64,000 nt of DNA. It comes from Abyssibacter sp036156195. Lineage in GTDB: Bacteria > Pseudomonadota > Gammaproteobacteria > Nevskiales > OUC007. A model generated the notes under the pieces. That model searched no databases. It was not told the DNA's origin and worked only from the letters and a program-made list of their open reading frames with translations. A program made the position numbers and the translations under genes. Shown in pieces: positions 33,651 to 42,404 of the stretch. The stretch's first letter is position 1, and each line of letters opens with the position of its first letter. The DNA lies in contig JAYZUZ010000012.1 of assembly GCA_036156195.1 (NCBI GenBank), positions 124,001 to 188,000 on the forward strand, written 5' to 3'.

Positions 33651-34889
33651 TCAGGCGTACCGGCGGAACACCAGTGACGCATTCGTGCCCCCAAATCCGA
33701 ACGAGTTTGACAACACACAATCCACAGCTGCGTCGCGGGCAGTATGGGGCACGTAGTCAAGATCACAACCCTCGTCGGGATTGTGCAGATTAATGGTTGG
33801 CGGCAGCACGGCGTCTCGCATGGCAAGAATCGAGAACACGGCCTCAATGCCTCCGGCGGCGCCTAGCAAATGGCCGGTCACAGACTTGGTGGAACTCACC
33901 GGCAAGGCACTGACATGGTCACCAAACACGGCCTTGATGGCCTGGGTTTCCGCCACATCGCCCACCTTGGTCGAGGTGGCGTGCGCATTGATATAGCCGA
34001 TCTGATCGGGGTTGACGCCTGCATCCTTCAAGGACGCCTGCATCGCCCGCGCCGCCCCGTTGCCATCATCGGCGGGTTGGGTCACATGGTAGGCGTCGCC
34101 GCTCATCCCGAAGCCTGCAAGCTCCGCGAGAATCTCGGCACCACGGGCCTTGGCATGGGCTTCCGATTCGATGACCAGCACGGCAGCGCCGTCAGCGAGT
34201 ACAAAGCCATCGCGATCCCTGTCCCACGGGCGGCTGGCCTCATCGGGGGCGTCGTTACGGGTGGACATCGCCCTGGCGGCACAGAAACCAGCCAAGCCCA
34301 TCGGGCTGGAGCCCGCTTCGGCACCTCCGACGATCATGACGTCGGCATCACCATGCGCGATCATGCGCGCACCCAGCCCAATGCTGTGCGCAGAGGTTGC
34401 GCAGGCAGACACTGTGGCGAGATTGGGCCCGCGCGCTCCGAGCATGATCGAGACATACCCGGACACCATGTTGATGATCGAAGACGGGACGAAAAAGGGA
34501 GAGATCTTTTTCGTAGACCCGGTTTGATCCAACAGCACCGCGTTTTGCTCGATCGTACCGATGCCACCGATCCCGGACCCGATGTTGACGCCGATACGGT
34601 CCGCATTGGCGGTGATGTCCAGGCCGGCATGCTCAACGGCCTGCTTGGCGGCTGCAATGCCGTAGTGGACAAATGCGTCGGTTCGGCGCTGTTCGCGAGC
34701 ACCAAGGTAGGCGTCGGCATCGAAGCCGTCGACGAGTCCAGCAAACTGCGTGGGGTATTGGCTCACATCGTAGGCATCGATGGTTCGAATGCCCGAGCGA
34801 CCCTCAACTACGCGAGACCAAGCGTCCTCGACAGTCGAACCCACAGGCGAGATGACGCCCATTCCAGTGACAACAACGCGTTGCTTCAT
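33651..34889 (-). CDS. fabF: 3-oxoacyl-ACP synthase II (FabF)
   Basis: This 412-residue condensing enzyme elongates fatty acyl chains with malonyl-ACP. It begins RVVVTGMGVISPVG. The nucleophilic Cys is in ATVSACATSAHSIGLG near residue 163, one catalytic His in INAHATSTKVGD near 303, and the other in KSVTGHLLGAAGG near 340. The C-terminus has SNSFGFGGTNASLVF. It follows acpP by 60 bases and precedes pabB by nine. Confidence 0.97.
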   Translation of the reverse strand: MKQRVVVTGMGVISPVGSTVEDAWSRVVEGRSGIRTIDAYDVSQYPTQFAGLVDGFDADAYLGAREQRRTDAFVHYGIAAAKQAVEHAGLDITANADRIGVNIGSGIGGIGTIEQNAVLLDQTGSTKKISPFFVPSSIINMVSGYVSIMLGARGPNLATVSACATSAHSIGLGARMIAHGDADVMIVGGAEAGSSPMGLAGFCAARAMSTRNDAPDEASRPWDRDRDGFVLADGAAVLVIESEAHAKARGAEILAELAGFGMSGDAYHVTQPADDGNGAARAMQASLKDAGVNPDQIGYINAHATSTKVGDVAETQAIKAVFGDHVSALPVSSTKSVTGHLLGAAGGIEAVFSILAMRDAVLPPTINLHNPDEGCDLDYVPHTARDAAVDCVLSNSFGFGGTNASLVFRRYA

Positions 34890-34949
34890 GGAAACAGTCT
34901 GCTAGACAGATGAGTGTGGCGCGGCAGCGCCTAAGAAAACGCGAGCAGA

Positions 34950-35195
34950 TCAGCTCGCGTCGGGGGCATTCGCCTTGATGTATTCAATGACATGCTGGAA
35001 CGTCACGATTTTCTCGGCTTCTTCGTCCGGGATATCGATCTCGAATTCTTCTTCCAGTGCCATCACGAGTTCGACGGTATCCAGGGAGTCAGCCCCCAGG
35101 TCGTCGACGAACGAGGCCTCGGGCGTGATCTGTTCTTCCGAGACACTTAGCTGCTCGGCGATGATTTTCTTGACCCGATCTTCCATTCCGCTCAT
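34950..35195 (-). CDS. acpP: Acyl carrier protein
   Basis: An acidic 81-residue protein. The phosphopantetheine serine is in DDLGADSLDTVELVMALEEE near residue 39. It carries growing acyl chains for FabD, FabG and FabF, all encoded on either side. AGGAG is nine bases before the ATG at 35195. An internal ATG three codons later is also possible. Confidence 0.98.
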   Translation of the reverse strand: MSGMEDRVKKIIAEQLSVSEEQITPEASFVDDLGADSLDTVELVMALEEEFEIDIPDEEAEKIVTFQHVIEYIKANAPDAS

Positions 35196-35310
35196 CCGAA
35201 CTAACTCCTAAATAATACGGTTACTCGGCGTCCTCACGCCGGGGCGCGCCATTGTATGGGAACCCGGTGGGCGCGGCTAGCCTGCCCCCAACCAGGGTGC
35301 CGCCCCGCGA

Positions 35311-36057
35311 CTATGCCATGAACATGCCGCCGTTGACGTGCAGGGTGGTCCCGGTGATGTAGCCGGCGCCGGGCCCGCAAAGAAACGCCACCGCTTCGGC
35401 GATGTCGTCCGGTGCCCCCAGCCGACCCAGTGGAATGGCGCCCAACAGGGACTGCCGGGTGGCATCGTCGAGGACATCGGTCATGTCAGTGGCAATGAAT
35501 CCGGGCGCCACCGCATTCACCGTAATGTTGCGAGACCCGATTTCTGCAGCCAAGGAGCGTGTCGCGCCGACCAGGCCGGCCTTGCTCGCAGCGTAATTCA
35601 CCTGACCTGCGTTGCCGGTTGAGCCCACGACGGAGCCAATATTCACAATGCGTCCTGCACGGGCCTTCATCATGCCGCGCAAGACCAAACGCGATAATCG
35701 AATTGCTCCGACCAAATTCGCCTGCAGAACTTCCAGCACATCGTCATCCTTCATCCGAAGAAAGATGTTGTCTCGGGTGATGCCGGCATTGTTGATGAGC
35801 AAACCCACTGGGCCGAATTCGCTGGCAACCTCCTTGACCAATGCCTCGCAGGCAGCCGCATCGGTCACGTCGAGCACGCCCCCCCGCCCGCCCACGTCGG
35901 CTAACCGCTGGGTGATGCCTGACGCACCAGACTCGCTGGTCGCCGTGCCCACGACCGTGGCGCCCTGATCGGCCAGCTTCCGGGCAATGGCTGCGCCGAT
36001 TCCGCGGGATGCACCGGTGACCAGGGCGACCTGCCCCTTAAGTAGCTGTTCAGACAT
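35311..36057 (-). CDS. fabG: 3-oxoacyl-ACP reductase FabG
   Basis: A 248-residue short-chain dehydrogenase that reduces beta-ketoacyl-ACP with NADPH. The cofactor loop is TGASRGIGAAIA near residue 15. NNAGITRDN is near 90, and the catalytic Ser-Tyr-Lys set is in NIGSVVGSTGNAGQVNYAASKAGL cut to its key residues S, Y and K near 138, 151 and 155. The C-terminal ITGTTLHVNGGMFMA is typical of FabG. It lies 15 bases after fabD. Confidence 0.97.
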   Translation of the reverse strand: MSEQLLKGQVALVTGASRGIGAAIARKLADQGATVVGTATSESGASGITQRLADVGGRGGVLDVTDAAACEALVKEVASEFGPVGLLINNAGITRDNIFLRMKDDDVLEVLQANLVGAIRLSRLVLRGMMKARAGRIVNIGSVVGSTGNAGQVNYAASKAGLVGATRSLAAEIGSRNITVNAVAPGFIATDMTDVLDDATRQSLLGAIPLGRLGAPDDIAEAVAFLCGPGAGYITGTTLHVNGGMFMA

Positions 36058-36072
36058 ATTGAGACTCCAATA

Positions 36073-37002
36073 TCAGGCGGCCAACGCCTTGTTCAGTGCG
36101 ACGGGCTCGCCGAGAGCAGATGCGGCCAGGGACCGGTTGATCCGACGCATCAGACCGGTGAGCACCTTGCCGGGTCCACATTCCAGGAATCGGGGATTGT
36201 CGATCGTCGCCAGATACTGGATGGTCTCGACCCAGCGTACCGGAGCCCGGACCTGGTCGATCAACTGTTCTCGTAATGCGTCGGTATCCTCCGGAGGTGC
36301 CGCAGAGACATTCTGGATCACCGGGCAACACGGCGTGGCCAGGGGGACATCCCGCAAGGCCTCTCGCAATGCATTGGCCGCAGGCAGCATGAGCTGACAG
36401 TGGGACGGCACACTAACCGGCAGCTGCACGACCATCCGAGCGCCATGGTCTTTGGCGTGCTCACTGGCACGCGCAACGGCGTCTGCGTCCCCTGCGATCA
36501 CGACCTGCCCAGGCGCGTTGAAATTCACCGGCTCGAGCACCTGCCCGTCTGCGTACCGGTCACAAAGCGCCTGAACCGCCTCATCATCCAGCCCCACGAT
36601 GGCGGCCATCGCTCCATGACCTTCAGGCACGGCGGCCTGCATCGCCTGTGCACGAATGCGAGCCAACCGCAGGGCATCGGAAAAGCTCATCACCTCTGCG
36701 GCAACCAGCGCGGCGTACTCACCCAGGCTGTGCCCGGCCACGGCCACCGGAGCGGCCCCGCCTTCGGCGCGCCAATGCCGATAAAGCGCAACATCTGCCG
36801 CCAGCATGGCCGGCTGTGTGTGTTCGGTCCGATCCAGGTCTTCCGCTGGCCCCTGCGCCATCAGGGTGGAAAGCGCGTAGCCCAGAGCGTGATCAGCCTC
36901 GGCCAAGGTGTCCCGGACGACAGCCGAATCGGCGAGAAAATCATTCAACATGCCAACACTTTGCGACCCCTGTCCGGGGAACAGCAGGATTGTATTGCTC
37001 AA
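36073..37002 (-). CDS. fabD: Malonyl-CoA:ACP transacylase
   Basis: The 309-residue enzyme loads malonyl groups onto ACP. It opens with ILLFPGQGSQSVGM. The catalytic Ser is in VAGHSLGEYAALVAA near residue 92, and the His is in VSVPSHCQLM near 200. The start is TTG at 37002 with GGAG seven bases upstream. It begins eleven bases after the rhombosortase stop; fabH and plsX, the usual upstream genes, are absent here. Confidence 0.97.
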   Translation of the reverse strand: MSNTILLFPGQGSQSVGMLNDFLADSAVVRDTLAEADHALGYALSTLMAQGPAEDLDRTEHTQPAMLAADVALYRHWRAEGGAAPVAVAGHSLGEYAALVAAEVMSFSDALRLARIRAQAMQAAVPEGHGAMAAIVGLDDEAVQALCDRYADGQVLEPVNFNAPGQVVIAGDADAVARASEHAKDHGARMVVQLPVSVPSHCQLMLPAANALREALRDVPLATPCCPVIQNVSAAPPEDTDALREQLIDQVRAPVRWVETIQYLATIDNPRFLECGPGKVLTGLMRRINRSLAASALGEPVALNKALAA

Positions 37003-37013
37003 TCTCGACTCCG

Positions 37014-37664
37014 TTATTGTTTGATTTGTTGTTCATCTGAATCTGGAACTCCGGCATGGCCTGCCTTGACGAGCTCGGGCCAAACCCATTCCAAGATCAT
37101 GAACGGCAGCGCAGACAGTGCGCCGAACAAATGCGACCGCGTCGCCACCGGCACCCCAATCGCCGCTTCATTGGAAACACTGATGCCGACGAACTCTTCC
37201 CAGACCAGTTTGCCCACCAGATACACCAGACAGGCGACAGCAATCCAGTCACCACGCGTCGCCGGTCGAAGAAGCCCCAGCAAGAAAAAACCATGCATCA
37301 GTCCTGACAATCCAACGTACCACTGCATGTCGCCACCGAACCAGTACAACCCTGCGCTGGTCATAGCTGCCATCAGGACAAACCGACAAAACCACCAGGT
37401 CAGGCGAATGGTTTCAGGACACAGCAGAATCAGGATGACCAACCCCGTGCCATTCAGGAGCAGGTGGTACCACCCGGCATGCACCAGATGCCCCGTCCAG
37501 ATCCTCCACCACTGCCCTTCGGACAATGCGGCATGATCAAACCGCAACCATTCCCGGGCCGGGTCACCCAGGCAGGCAAGCCCCAGAATCACCACACCCA
37601 GCAACAGCGGAAACAGCCATTCTTCCCGCTTCAGGCCAGCCTGGTTTGTTATGATCGCGGCCAC
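37014..37664 (-). CDS. rrtA: Rhombosortase (rhomboid-family intramembrane protease for GlyGly-CTERM proteins)
   Basis: The 216-residue membrane protein has about six hydrophobic helices. It has the rhomboid HxxxN motif (HLVHAGWYHLLLNGTG, His67 and Asn71), the nucleophile in YVGLSGLMHGFF (Ser120) and the helix-6 histidine in RSHLFGAL (His178). The LSGLMHG form and small size fit rhombosortases, which cut the C-terminal GlyGly-CTERM tail of proteins sent through type II secretion. Two such proteins are encoded at 7079-12945, and T2SS genes start 27 bases away on the other strand. The GTG start has GGGAG upstream. It heads the fabD operon. Confidence 0.82.
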   Translation of the reverse strand: MAAIITNQAGLKREEWLFPLLLGVVILGLACLGDPAREWLRFDHAALSEGQWWRIWTGHLVHAGWYHLLLNGTGLVILILLCPETIRLTWWFCRFVLMAAMTSAGLYWFGGDMQWYVGLSGLMHGFFLLGLLRPATRGDWIAVACLVYLVGKLVWEEFVGISVSNEAAIGVPVATRSHLFGALSALPFMILEWVWPELVKAGHAGVPDSDEQQIKQ

Positions 37665-37691
37665 GTTTTCTCCCAGCTTTTACGGTTCAAC

Positions 37692-38138
37692 ATGCGTTCC
37701 AATCAGCGTCTCATGCGACAGCGCGGCTTCACCCTGATCGAGGTCATGGTCGTGGTCGTCATTCTCGGGATTCTTGCGGCGGTTGCGGTGCCGCGCATTA
37801 TGGACAATCCCGACAAGGCGCGGGCAGCGAAGGCTCGACAGGATGTCCGTGCCATCGAAGCCGCATTGGATATGTACCGCCTCGACAACTACAACTATCC
37901 AAGCACGCAGCAGGGGCTGGAGGCACTCGTACGGCAACCCAGTGGTGAGCCGCCTGCGCGTAACTGGAAGGATGGGGGTTATCTGCGCAGCGTGCCCAAG
38001 GACCCGTGGGGCAACGACTATCTGTACCTCTCGCCGGGGTCCAAGTCGGACATCGATGTCTACAGCCTGGGGGCTGATGGCCGTCCGGGTGGCGATGGTG
38101 CCAATGCGGATATTGGCAACTGGCAGACCGGCGGCTAA
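37692..38138 (+). CDS. gspG: Type II secretion major pseudopilin GspG
   Basis: The 148-residue prepilin-like protein is the main subunit of the type II secretion pseudopilus. The prepilin peptidase site is RQRGFTLIEVMVVVVILGIL, with cleavage after Gly and Glu at +5. The C-terminal calcium-site region follows in DPWGNDYLYLSPG and YSLGADGRPGGDGANADI. The ATG at 37692 fits the family leader length, although no ribosome site is visible. An open frame to 37464 overlaps the divergent rhombosortase and is rejected. First gene of gspGHIJKLMN. Confidence 0.95.
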   Translation: MRSNQRLMRQRGFTLIEVMVVVVILGILAAVAVPRIMDNPDKARAAKARQDVRAIEAALDMYRLDNYNYPSTQQGLEALVRQPSGEPPARNWKDGGYLRSVPKDPWGNDYLYLSPGSKSDIDVYSLGADGRPGGDGANADIGNWQTGG

Positions 38139-38146
38139 GCAGCGGC

Positions 38147-38716
38147 ATGTGTTCTGCCCGCGGCACCGCGTTCGCCGCGGCGCGCGCCCGAGGATTCACG
38201 CTGATCGAATTGATCGTCGTGATCTTCATCATCGGCATTATCGTGACCTTGGCGGCACTCTCCGTCAGCGGTCGTGGTCGCAGCGACCAGGTCGAGCTCG
38301 AGGCGCGACGCATGGCCGAACTCATCCGCCTTGCAGGCGAACGCGCGATCATCTTTGGCGAAGACTATGGTCTGGCCCTGGCCCAACGCGAGTATGCGTT
38401 TCTTGTGCTGGGTGAACGCGGGTGGACACCGGCCGACGGCCCTCTACGTCAGCGCCAGCTACAGGAGCCCTTAACACTCAGTCTTGCGGTGTCACTGGAC
38501 CGCGAAAACCGTTTCTCGCTCCCCACGCCCTCGAATGAGCAAGACGAAGAAGAGGACGCGCGCGAACAGCTGGAACCCGATGTCCTGTTTCTGTCCACCG
38601 GCGAAATGACCCCCTTTGAACTCACTGTCAGCCTGCCGGAGTCCGATATTGCTTACAGGGTCAAGACCGACCTGACAGGTCAGGTCGAAACTGAGCGGGT
38701 TGAACGTGCGTACTAA
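38147..38716 (+). CDS. gspH: Type II secretion minor pseudopilin GspH
   Basis: A 189-residue protein with an N-terminal prepilin site ARGFTLIELIVVIFIIGII and a globular periplasmic domain. It includes an acidic, Glu/Asp-rich insertion (NEQDEEEDAREQLEPD) near residue 130. GspH is a minor subunit of the pseudopilus tip. It starts eight bases after gspG and overlaps gspI by 17 bases. Confidence 0.9.
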   Translation: MCSARGTAFAAARARGFTLIELIVVIFIIGIIVTLAALSVSGRGRSDQVELEARRMAELIRLAGERAIIFGEDYGLALAQREYAFLVLGERGWTPADGPLRQRQLQEPLTLSLAVSLDRENRFSLPTPSNEQDEEEDAREQLEPDVLFLSTGEMTPFELTVSLPESDIAYRVKTDLTGQVETERVERAY

Positions 38717-39062
38717 CCGTGGATTCACCTTGCTGGAGGTCCTGGTTGCCGTTGCCATGGTCGGCATCGCCCTCGCTGCCGTACTGGTCTCAACGTCCGC
38801 CACGATCAACAACGCAGGCCGATTCCGTGACGTGACGATCGGCACGCTCATCGCTCGCAATGTATTGATTGAATTCCAAGTCAGGGACGAGTGGCCTGAG
38901 GCCGGCGAATCGGATGGTGATGTGGAAATCGCCGGTCAGGACTGGAGTTGGGAGGCCACCGTTTCCGAGACACCGGATGAGAATGTGCGCCGTATCGATG
39001 TTGCGACCTACGCGCAGGGCCGGCAGGCGGCGGCGTTGTCCGGTTTCCTACCCAAGCCGTGA
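38700..39062 (+). CDS. gspI: Type II secretion minor pseudopilin GspI
   Basis: A 120-residue prepilin-like protein with processing site NRGFTLLEVLVAVAMVGIAL. GspI, J and K form the trimer that caps the pseudopilus. The start is TTG at 38700, or GTG two codons later; both lie inside the end of gspH. The stop overlaps the gspJ start. Confidence 0.9.
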   Translation: MNVRTNRGFTLLEVLVAVAMVGIALAAVLVSTSATINNAGRFRDVTIGTLIARNVLIEFQVRDEWPEAGESDGDVEIAGQDWSWEATVSETPDENVRRIDVATYAQGRQAAALSGFLPKP

Positions 39063-39691
39063 TGCGATACACGCGCAGACATCAGGGATTCACGCTGCTG
39101 GAACTGATGGTGGCAATCGCCATATTTGTCATCTTCTCCGCCATGGCTTACGGCGGTCTCATGACCGTTCTCAATGCACGTGCGGACATTGAGGAGTCCC
39201 TGGAGGATACGCGCCAACTGCAAATGGCCTTGTTCCGCCTCGAACAGGATATCGAGCAGATTCGAGCCCGCCCTATCCGGGATGATTTCGGCGACCCGCG
39301 ACCGTCAGTCTTGCTGGACGAGCTACAGCGGCTCGAATTTACGCGAGGTGGTCGTCGTAACCCGATGAAAAGAAACATCAGTCATCTGGAGCGAGTCGCA
39401 TATGGCCTCGAGGATGAACAACTCGTCCGCTACGCCTGGGCGACATTGGATCGCGTGCAGGACACGGCCGTAACTAAAACCGTCATCCTTGACGATGTCA
39501 TCGACCTGAACTGGCGCTTTCTGGGCAACGGATCAGACTGGGAAGATCAATGGCCGATACCGGATGCGACCACCGGCGCCCCAGCCCTGGACGCGCCGCC
39601 TCCACGCGTGATCGAACTGCAGGTGGAGACGCGTCGATGGGGCGAGCTGCGTGCGCTCTACCGCATCACCTCGGCGGAGGCCGCTACATGA
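39059..39691 (+). CDS. gspJ: Type II secretion minor pseudopilin GspJ
   Basis: A 210-residue protein with prepilin site HQGFTLLELMVAIAIFVIFS and a periplasmic beta-rich domain containing RLEQDIEQIRARPIRD, conserved in GspJ. GTG at 39059 and ATG at 39062 are adjacent possible starts; both overlap the gspI stop. The 3' end overlaps gspK as ATGA. Confidence 0.92.
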   Translation: MMRYTRRHQGFTLLELMVAIAIFVIFSAMAYGGLMTVLNARADIEESLEDTRQLQMALFRLEQDIEQIRARPIRDDFGDPRPSVLLDELQRLEFTRGGRRNPMKRNISHLERVAYGLEDEQLVRYAWATLDRVQDTAVTKTVILDDVIDLNWRFLGNGSDWEDQWPIPDATTGAPALDAPPPRVIELQVETRRWGELRALYRITSAEAAT

Positions 39692-40623
39692 AAGCCGCGC
39701 AGCGCGGGGTGGCCGTCCTCACCGCGATTTTCGTGATGGCGCTGGCCAGTATCGCAGCTGCGTCGCTGGCCTATCGTCAGAACATCGCATTTCATCGGAC
39801 GGAGGCTTTGAAGCATTCGGAGCAGGCCTGGTGGGTTGCACGCGGCGTCGCGGACTGGGCCACCACGCTGCTTGAGAAGGACCGCGAGCAAGGTGAGGTC
39901 GACCATCTGGGTGAGTTTTGGGCAACACCCGTGGACTATTTGCCCGTCGACAACGGCGTGGTCACTGGCGGCATGGTCGATTTGCAAGGCCGCTTCAATC
40001 TCAACAACCTCGCCAGTGCTGACCCCCTATTCGCCGAGATCTTCAAACGCCTGGTCCTGGGGCTTAGCCTGGACAGCGGTCAGGCGACGCCAGACCCGGA
40101 ACAACTCGTCGCCGCAATCCAGGATTGGATCGATCCGGATGTCGAGCCCCGTTTTCCCGGCGGAGCGGAAGATGGCATCTATTTATCCAAGTCACCGGCG
40201 TACCGGGCGGCCAATCGTCCATTTGCGAGTGTCTCGGAGCTCCGCCTCGTTGATGGTGTCAGTCCGGCGCTTTATTCCGCGCTGGAGCCGCTGGTGACCG
40301 TGTTGCCTGAAGAAACGCCCATCAACATCAACACCGCGCCAGCCGCTCTACTGCTGGCGCTGAGTGACACGCCCTCACCCGGGGAGATCTCCGCATTTGT
40401 CGAGAATCGCGCAGAGCAACCCGCGGAATCACTGGACCCCATCACGAACGATGCCCTGCTGGGGCCGGCCGTGGACGCTCAGGGACTGTCCGTTTCCAGC
40501 CAGTACTTCCTCGTCCATGGGGAGGCGACGATTGGCAGAGGTCGGGTGAGACTGTACAGTTTGATCTTCCGCAGCGCGCAGGGCCAGGCGCGTGTCGTCT
40601 ATCAAAGCCGGGACGCGTTCTGA
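39688..40623 (+). CDS. gspK: Type II secretion minor pseudopilin GspK
   Basis: The 311-residue tip protein has the N-terminus AAQRGVAVLTAIFVMALASI. It lacks Glu at +5, as is normal for GspK and consistent with its place at the very tip. The large globular domain contains DLQGRFNLNNL, IQDWIDPD and ININTAPAALLLAL, all typical of GspK. The ATG at 39688 overlaps the gspJ stop. The frame is open 46 codons upstream but lies inside gspJ. A 75-base gap follows before gspL. Confidence 0.93.
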   Translation: MKAAQRGVAVLTAIFVMALASIAAASLAYRQNIAFHRTEALKHSEQAWWVARGVADWATTLLEKDREQGEVDHLGEFWATPVDYLPVDNGVVTGGMVDLQGRFNLNNLASADPLFAEIFKRLVLGLSLDSGQATPDPEQLVAAIQDWIDPDVEPRFPGGAEDGIYLSKSPAYRAANRPFASVSELRLVDGVSPALYSALEPLVTVLPEETPININTAPAALLLALSDTPSPGEISAFVENRAEQPAESLDPITNDALLGPAVDAQGLSVSSQYFLVHGEATIGRGRVRLYSLIFRSAQGQARVVYQSRDAF

Positions 40624-40698
40624 TGCCGGCTTGACTGGCGACGACCAACGCGACGCAAGCCAGCCTCCGCATTATCTGACAGCAATCACAATCGACCT

Positions 40699-41904
40699 GT
40701 GCGACGTACCCTGTTCATCCGCCTGACCCAGCCAGGCCCGGACGCGCTTGCTACAGCGCTGCTCCGGCAGCCGTCCGGGGCGTTCGGCCGCGCCGAGCAG
40801 GCTCCCTTGTCCAGGCTGCTGGCCGAAATCACTGCGGACGACCGCATCGTCCTGTTGCTCCCGGCAGAAGATGCCGTTGTGGCGTCCGTCAATCTGCCTG
40901 TACGCCAACGATCCCGGTTGTTGCAGGCGCTGCCATTCGCGCTGGAGGAACAGCTTGCGGATGACGTAGATGACATGCACTTCGCCCTGGGGGCGAAAGC
41001 GAGCGATGGTTCACATCGCGTGGCGGCGATGCGGCGGGATCGGCTGGCCGCGTACCTGGCGCCCCTGGAGACCTGCCTCGCACCAGTCGAGGGCGCCTAT
41101 CTAGACGCCCAGCTACTCCCTCAGGACGCCGAATCTTCGGCGGCGTTGTGGCTGGAGCCCGGACGTGTCCTCTTGCAGACCGCCGAACAGGCAGTGGCGA
41201 TGGACGACAGCCTGATGGACATCGTGGTCGGTCGACTCCACGATCTCCCGGACCTCCGTCTCTGGCTGGCCGACGGTGTGAACGCACCCGAAACGCTGCC
41301 GGCGCAGGCGGAGCGTGAGAGCGTTCGAAGCGGCCTGGAGCAGTTGGCGTTATGGACGGCTCAACCTGCTGGCCGGGCTCTCAATCTGCTGCAAGGCGAG
41401 TTCCGGCCACAAAGCGACCAGTCCGAGTGGTGGCGACCGTGGCGACCCGCTGCTGCCGTTGCAGCTGCCCTCTTGCTCTTGAGCACTGGCTACCAGGCCA
41501 TTGATCTGACACAAAAACGCCGAAGCCTTGAGACGCTGGAGTCCCAGAACATTCAGACGTTTCAGCAGCTGTTTCCGGCCGAGCAGCGGATTGTTGACGT
41601 GCGCAGCCAATTTGAGCAGCAGTTGCGCCTGCTGGAAAATCCCGAAGGGGGCCAGGGTTTTCTCTTTTTGCTCGACGAGACCCGCCAGGCGTTTGCAAAC
41701 AACGATGGCTTTTCCATGAACGAACTGCAGTACCGGGACGGCCATTTATTCATTGGTCTTGAAGGTAAGGATCTCCAGGCGCTGGAGCGCCTGCGCGAGC
41801 AGTTCTCCCAACAAGCCGCCGTAGAGCTTGAGGTCCTGTCTGCCAATGCAGGGAGCGACGGCGTCAAAGTGCGTTTGCGACTCAGCCCACGAGGTGGCGC
41901 ATGA
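40699..41904 (+). CDS. gspL: Type II secretion inner-membrane platform protein GspL
   Basis: A 401-residue bitopic protein. The cytoplasmic actin-like part (residues 1-240) contains RLLQALPFALEEQLADDVDD, and in the family it recruits the ATPase GspE. One membrane helix follows at about 250-268 (AAAVAAALLLLSTGYQAI), then a periplasmic ferredoxin-like domain (FSMNELQYRDGHLFI). The start is GTG. The stop overlaps gspM. Confidence 0.9.
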   Translation: MRRTLFIRLTQPGPDALATALLRQPSGAFGRAEQAPLSRLLAEITADDRIVLLLPAEDAVVASVNLPVRQRSRLLQALPFALEEQLADDVDDMHFALGAKASDGSHRVAAMRRDRLAAYLAPLETCLAPVEGAYLDAQLLPQDAESSAALWLEPGRVLLQTAEQAVAMDDSLMDIVVGRLHDLPDLRLWLADGVNAPETLPAQAERESVRSGLEQLALWTAQPAGRALNLLQGEFRPQSDQSEWWRPWRPAAAVAAALLLLSTGYQAIDLTQKRRSLETLESQNIQTFQQLFPAEQRIVDVRSQFEQQLRLLENPEGGQGFLFLLDETRQAFANNDGFSMNELQYRDGHLFIGLEGKDLQALERLREQFSQQAAVELEVLSANAGSDGVKVRLRLSPRGGA

Positions 41905-42404
41905 GTCCCGCACTGGAACAGGCCAAAGCGCGTTACCTCGCACTGGAGCCACGGGAGCGCCGGCTGCTCGTTGCCGCAGCTGCGGTCTTCGCCGCTCTAC
42001 TCTACTACCTGCTGATCTGGGAGCCGCTCGCGCTTGAGCGGGATGCGCTCAGCCAACGCATCCAGGCTCAGCAAGCACTGGCCATGGACCTGGCCGCGGC
42101 GGCACCACTGGCACGGACGGCCGCACCAGGCGCCACATCATCCCCAGTCAATCGCAACCGTTCCCTCTTGGCCGTTGTGGATCAAACCGGTAAGGCCGCC
42201 GGTCTCGGCGCCGGCGTGCGACGCGTTCAGCCCGAGGGGGATAATCGTGTTCGCGTCTGGCTGGATGACGTGGAATTCAACCAGACCGTGCGCTGGCTAC
42301 ATCAGCTGGAAACGCGCCATGGCCTGTCTGTCGACTCGGCGGATATCGGCGCGCAGAGCAAGGCGGGGCTGGTTGAAGCCAGACTGGGGCTGATTCGCCC
42401 ATGA
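41901..42404 (+). CDS. gspM: Type II secretion inner-membrane protein GspM
   Basis: A 167-residue bitopic protein with one membrane helix near residues 22-40 (LLVAAAAVFAALLYYLLIW), preceded by the conserved ALEPRERRLL. A periplasmic ferredoxin-like domain contains FNQTVRWLHQLETRHGL. GspM partners GspL; the genes overlap by four bases, as do gspM and gspN. Confidence 0.9.
   Translation: MSPALEQAKARYLALEPRERRLLVAAAAVFAALLYYLLIWEPLALERDALSQRIQAQQALAMDLAAAAPLARTAAPGATSSPVNRNRSLLAVVDQTGKAAGLGAGVRRVQPEGDNRVRVWLDDVEFNQTVRWLHQLETRHGLSVDSADIGAQSKAGLVEARLGLIRP

Noticed and set aside
33870..34913. A 347-codon plus-strand frame opposite fabF.
   Set aside because: fabF is certain from its catalytic motifs; the opposite frame has shadow-like His/Arg/Gly composition and no domain.
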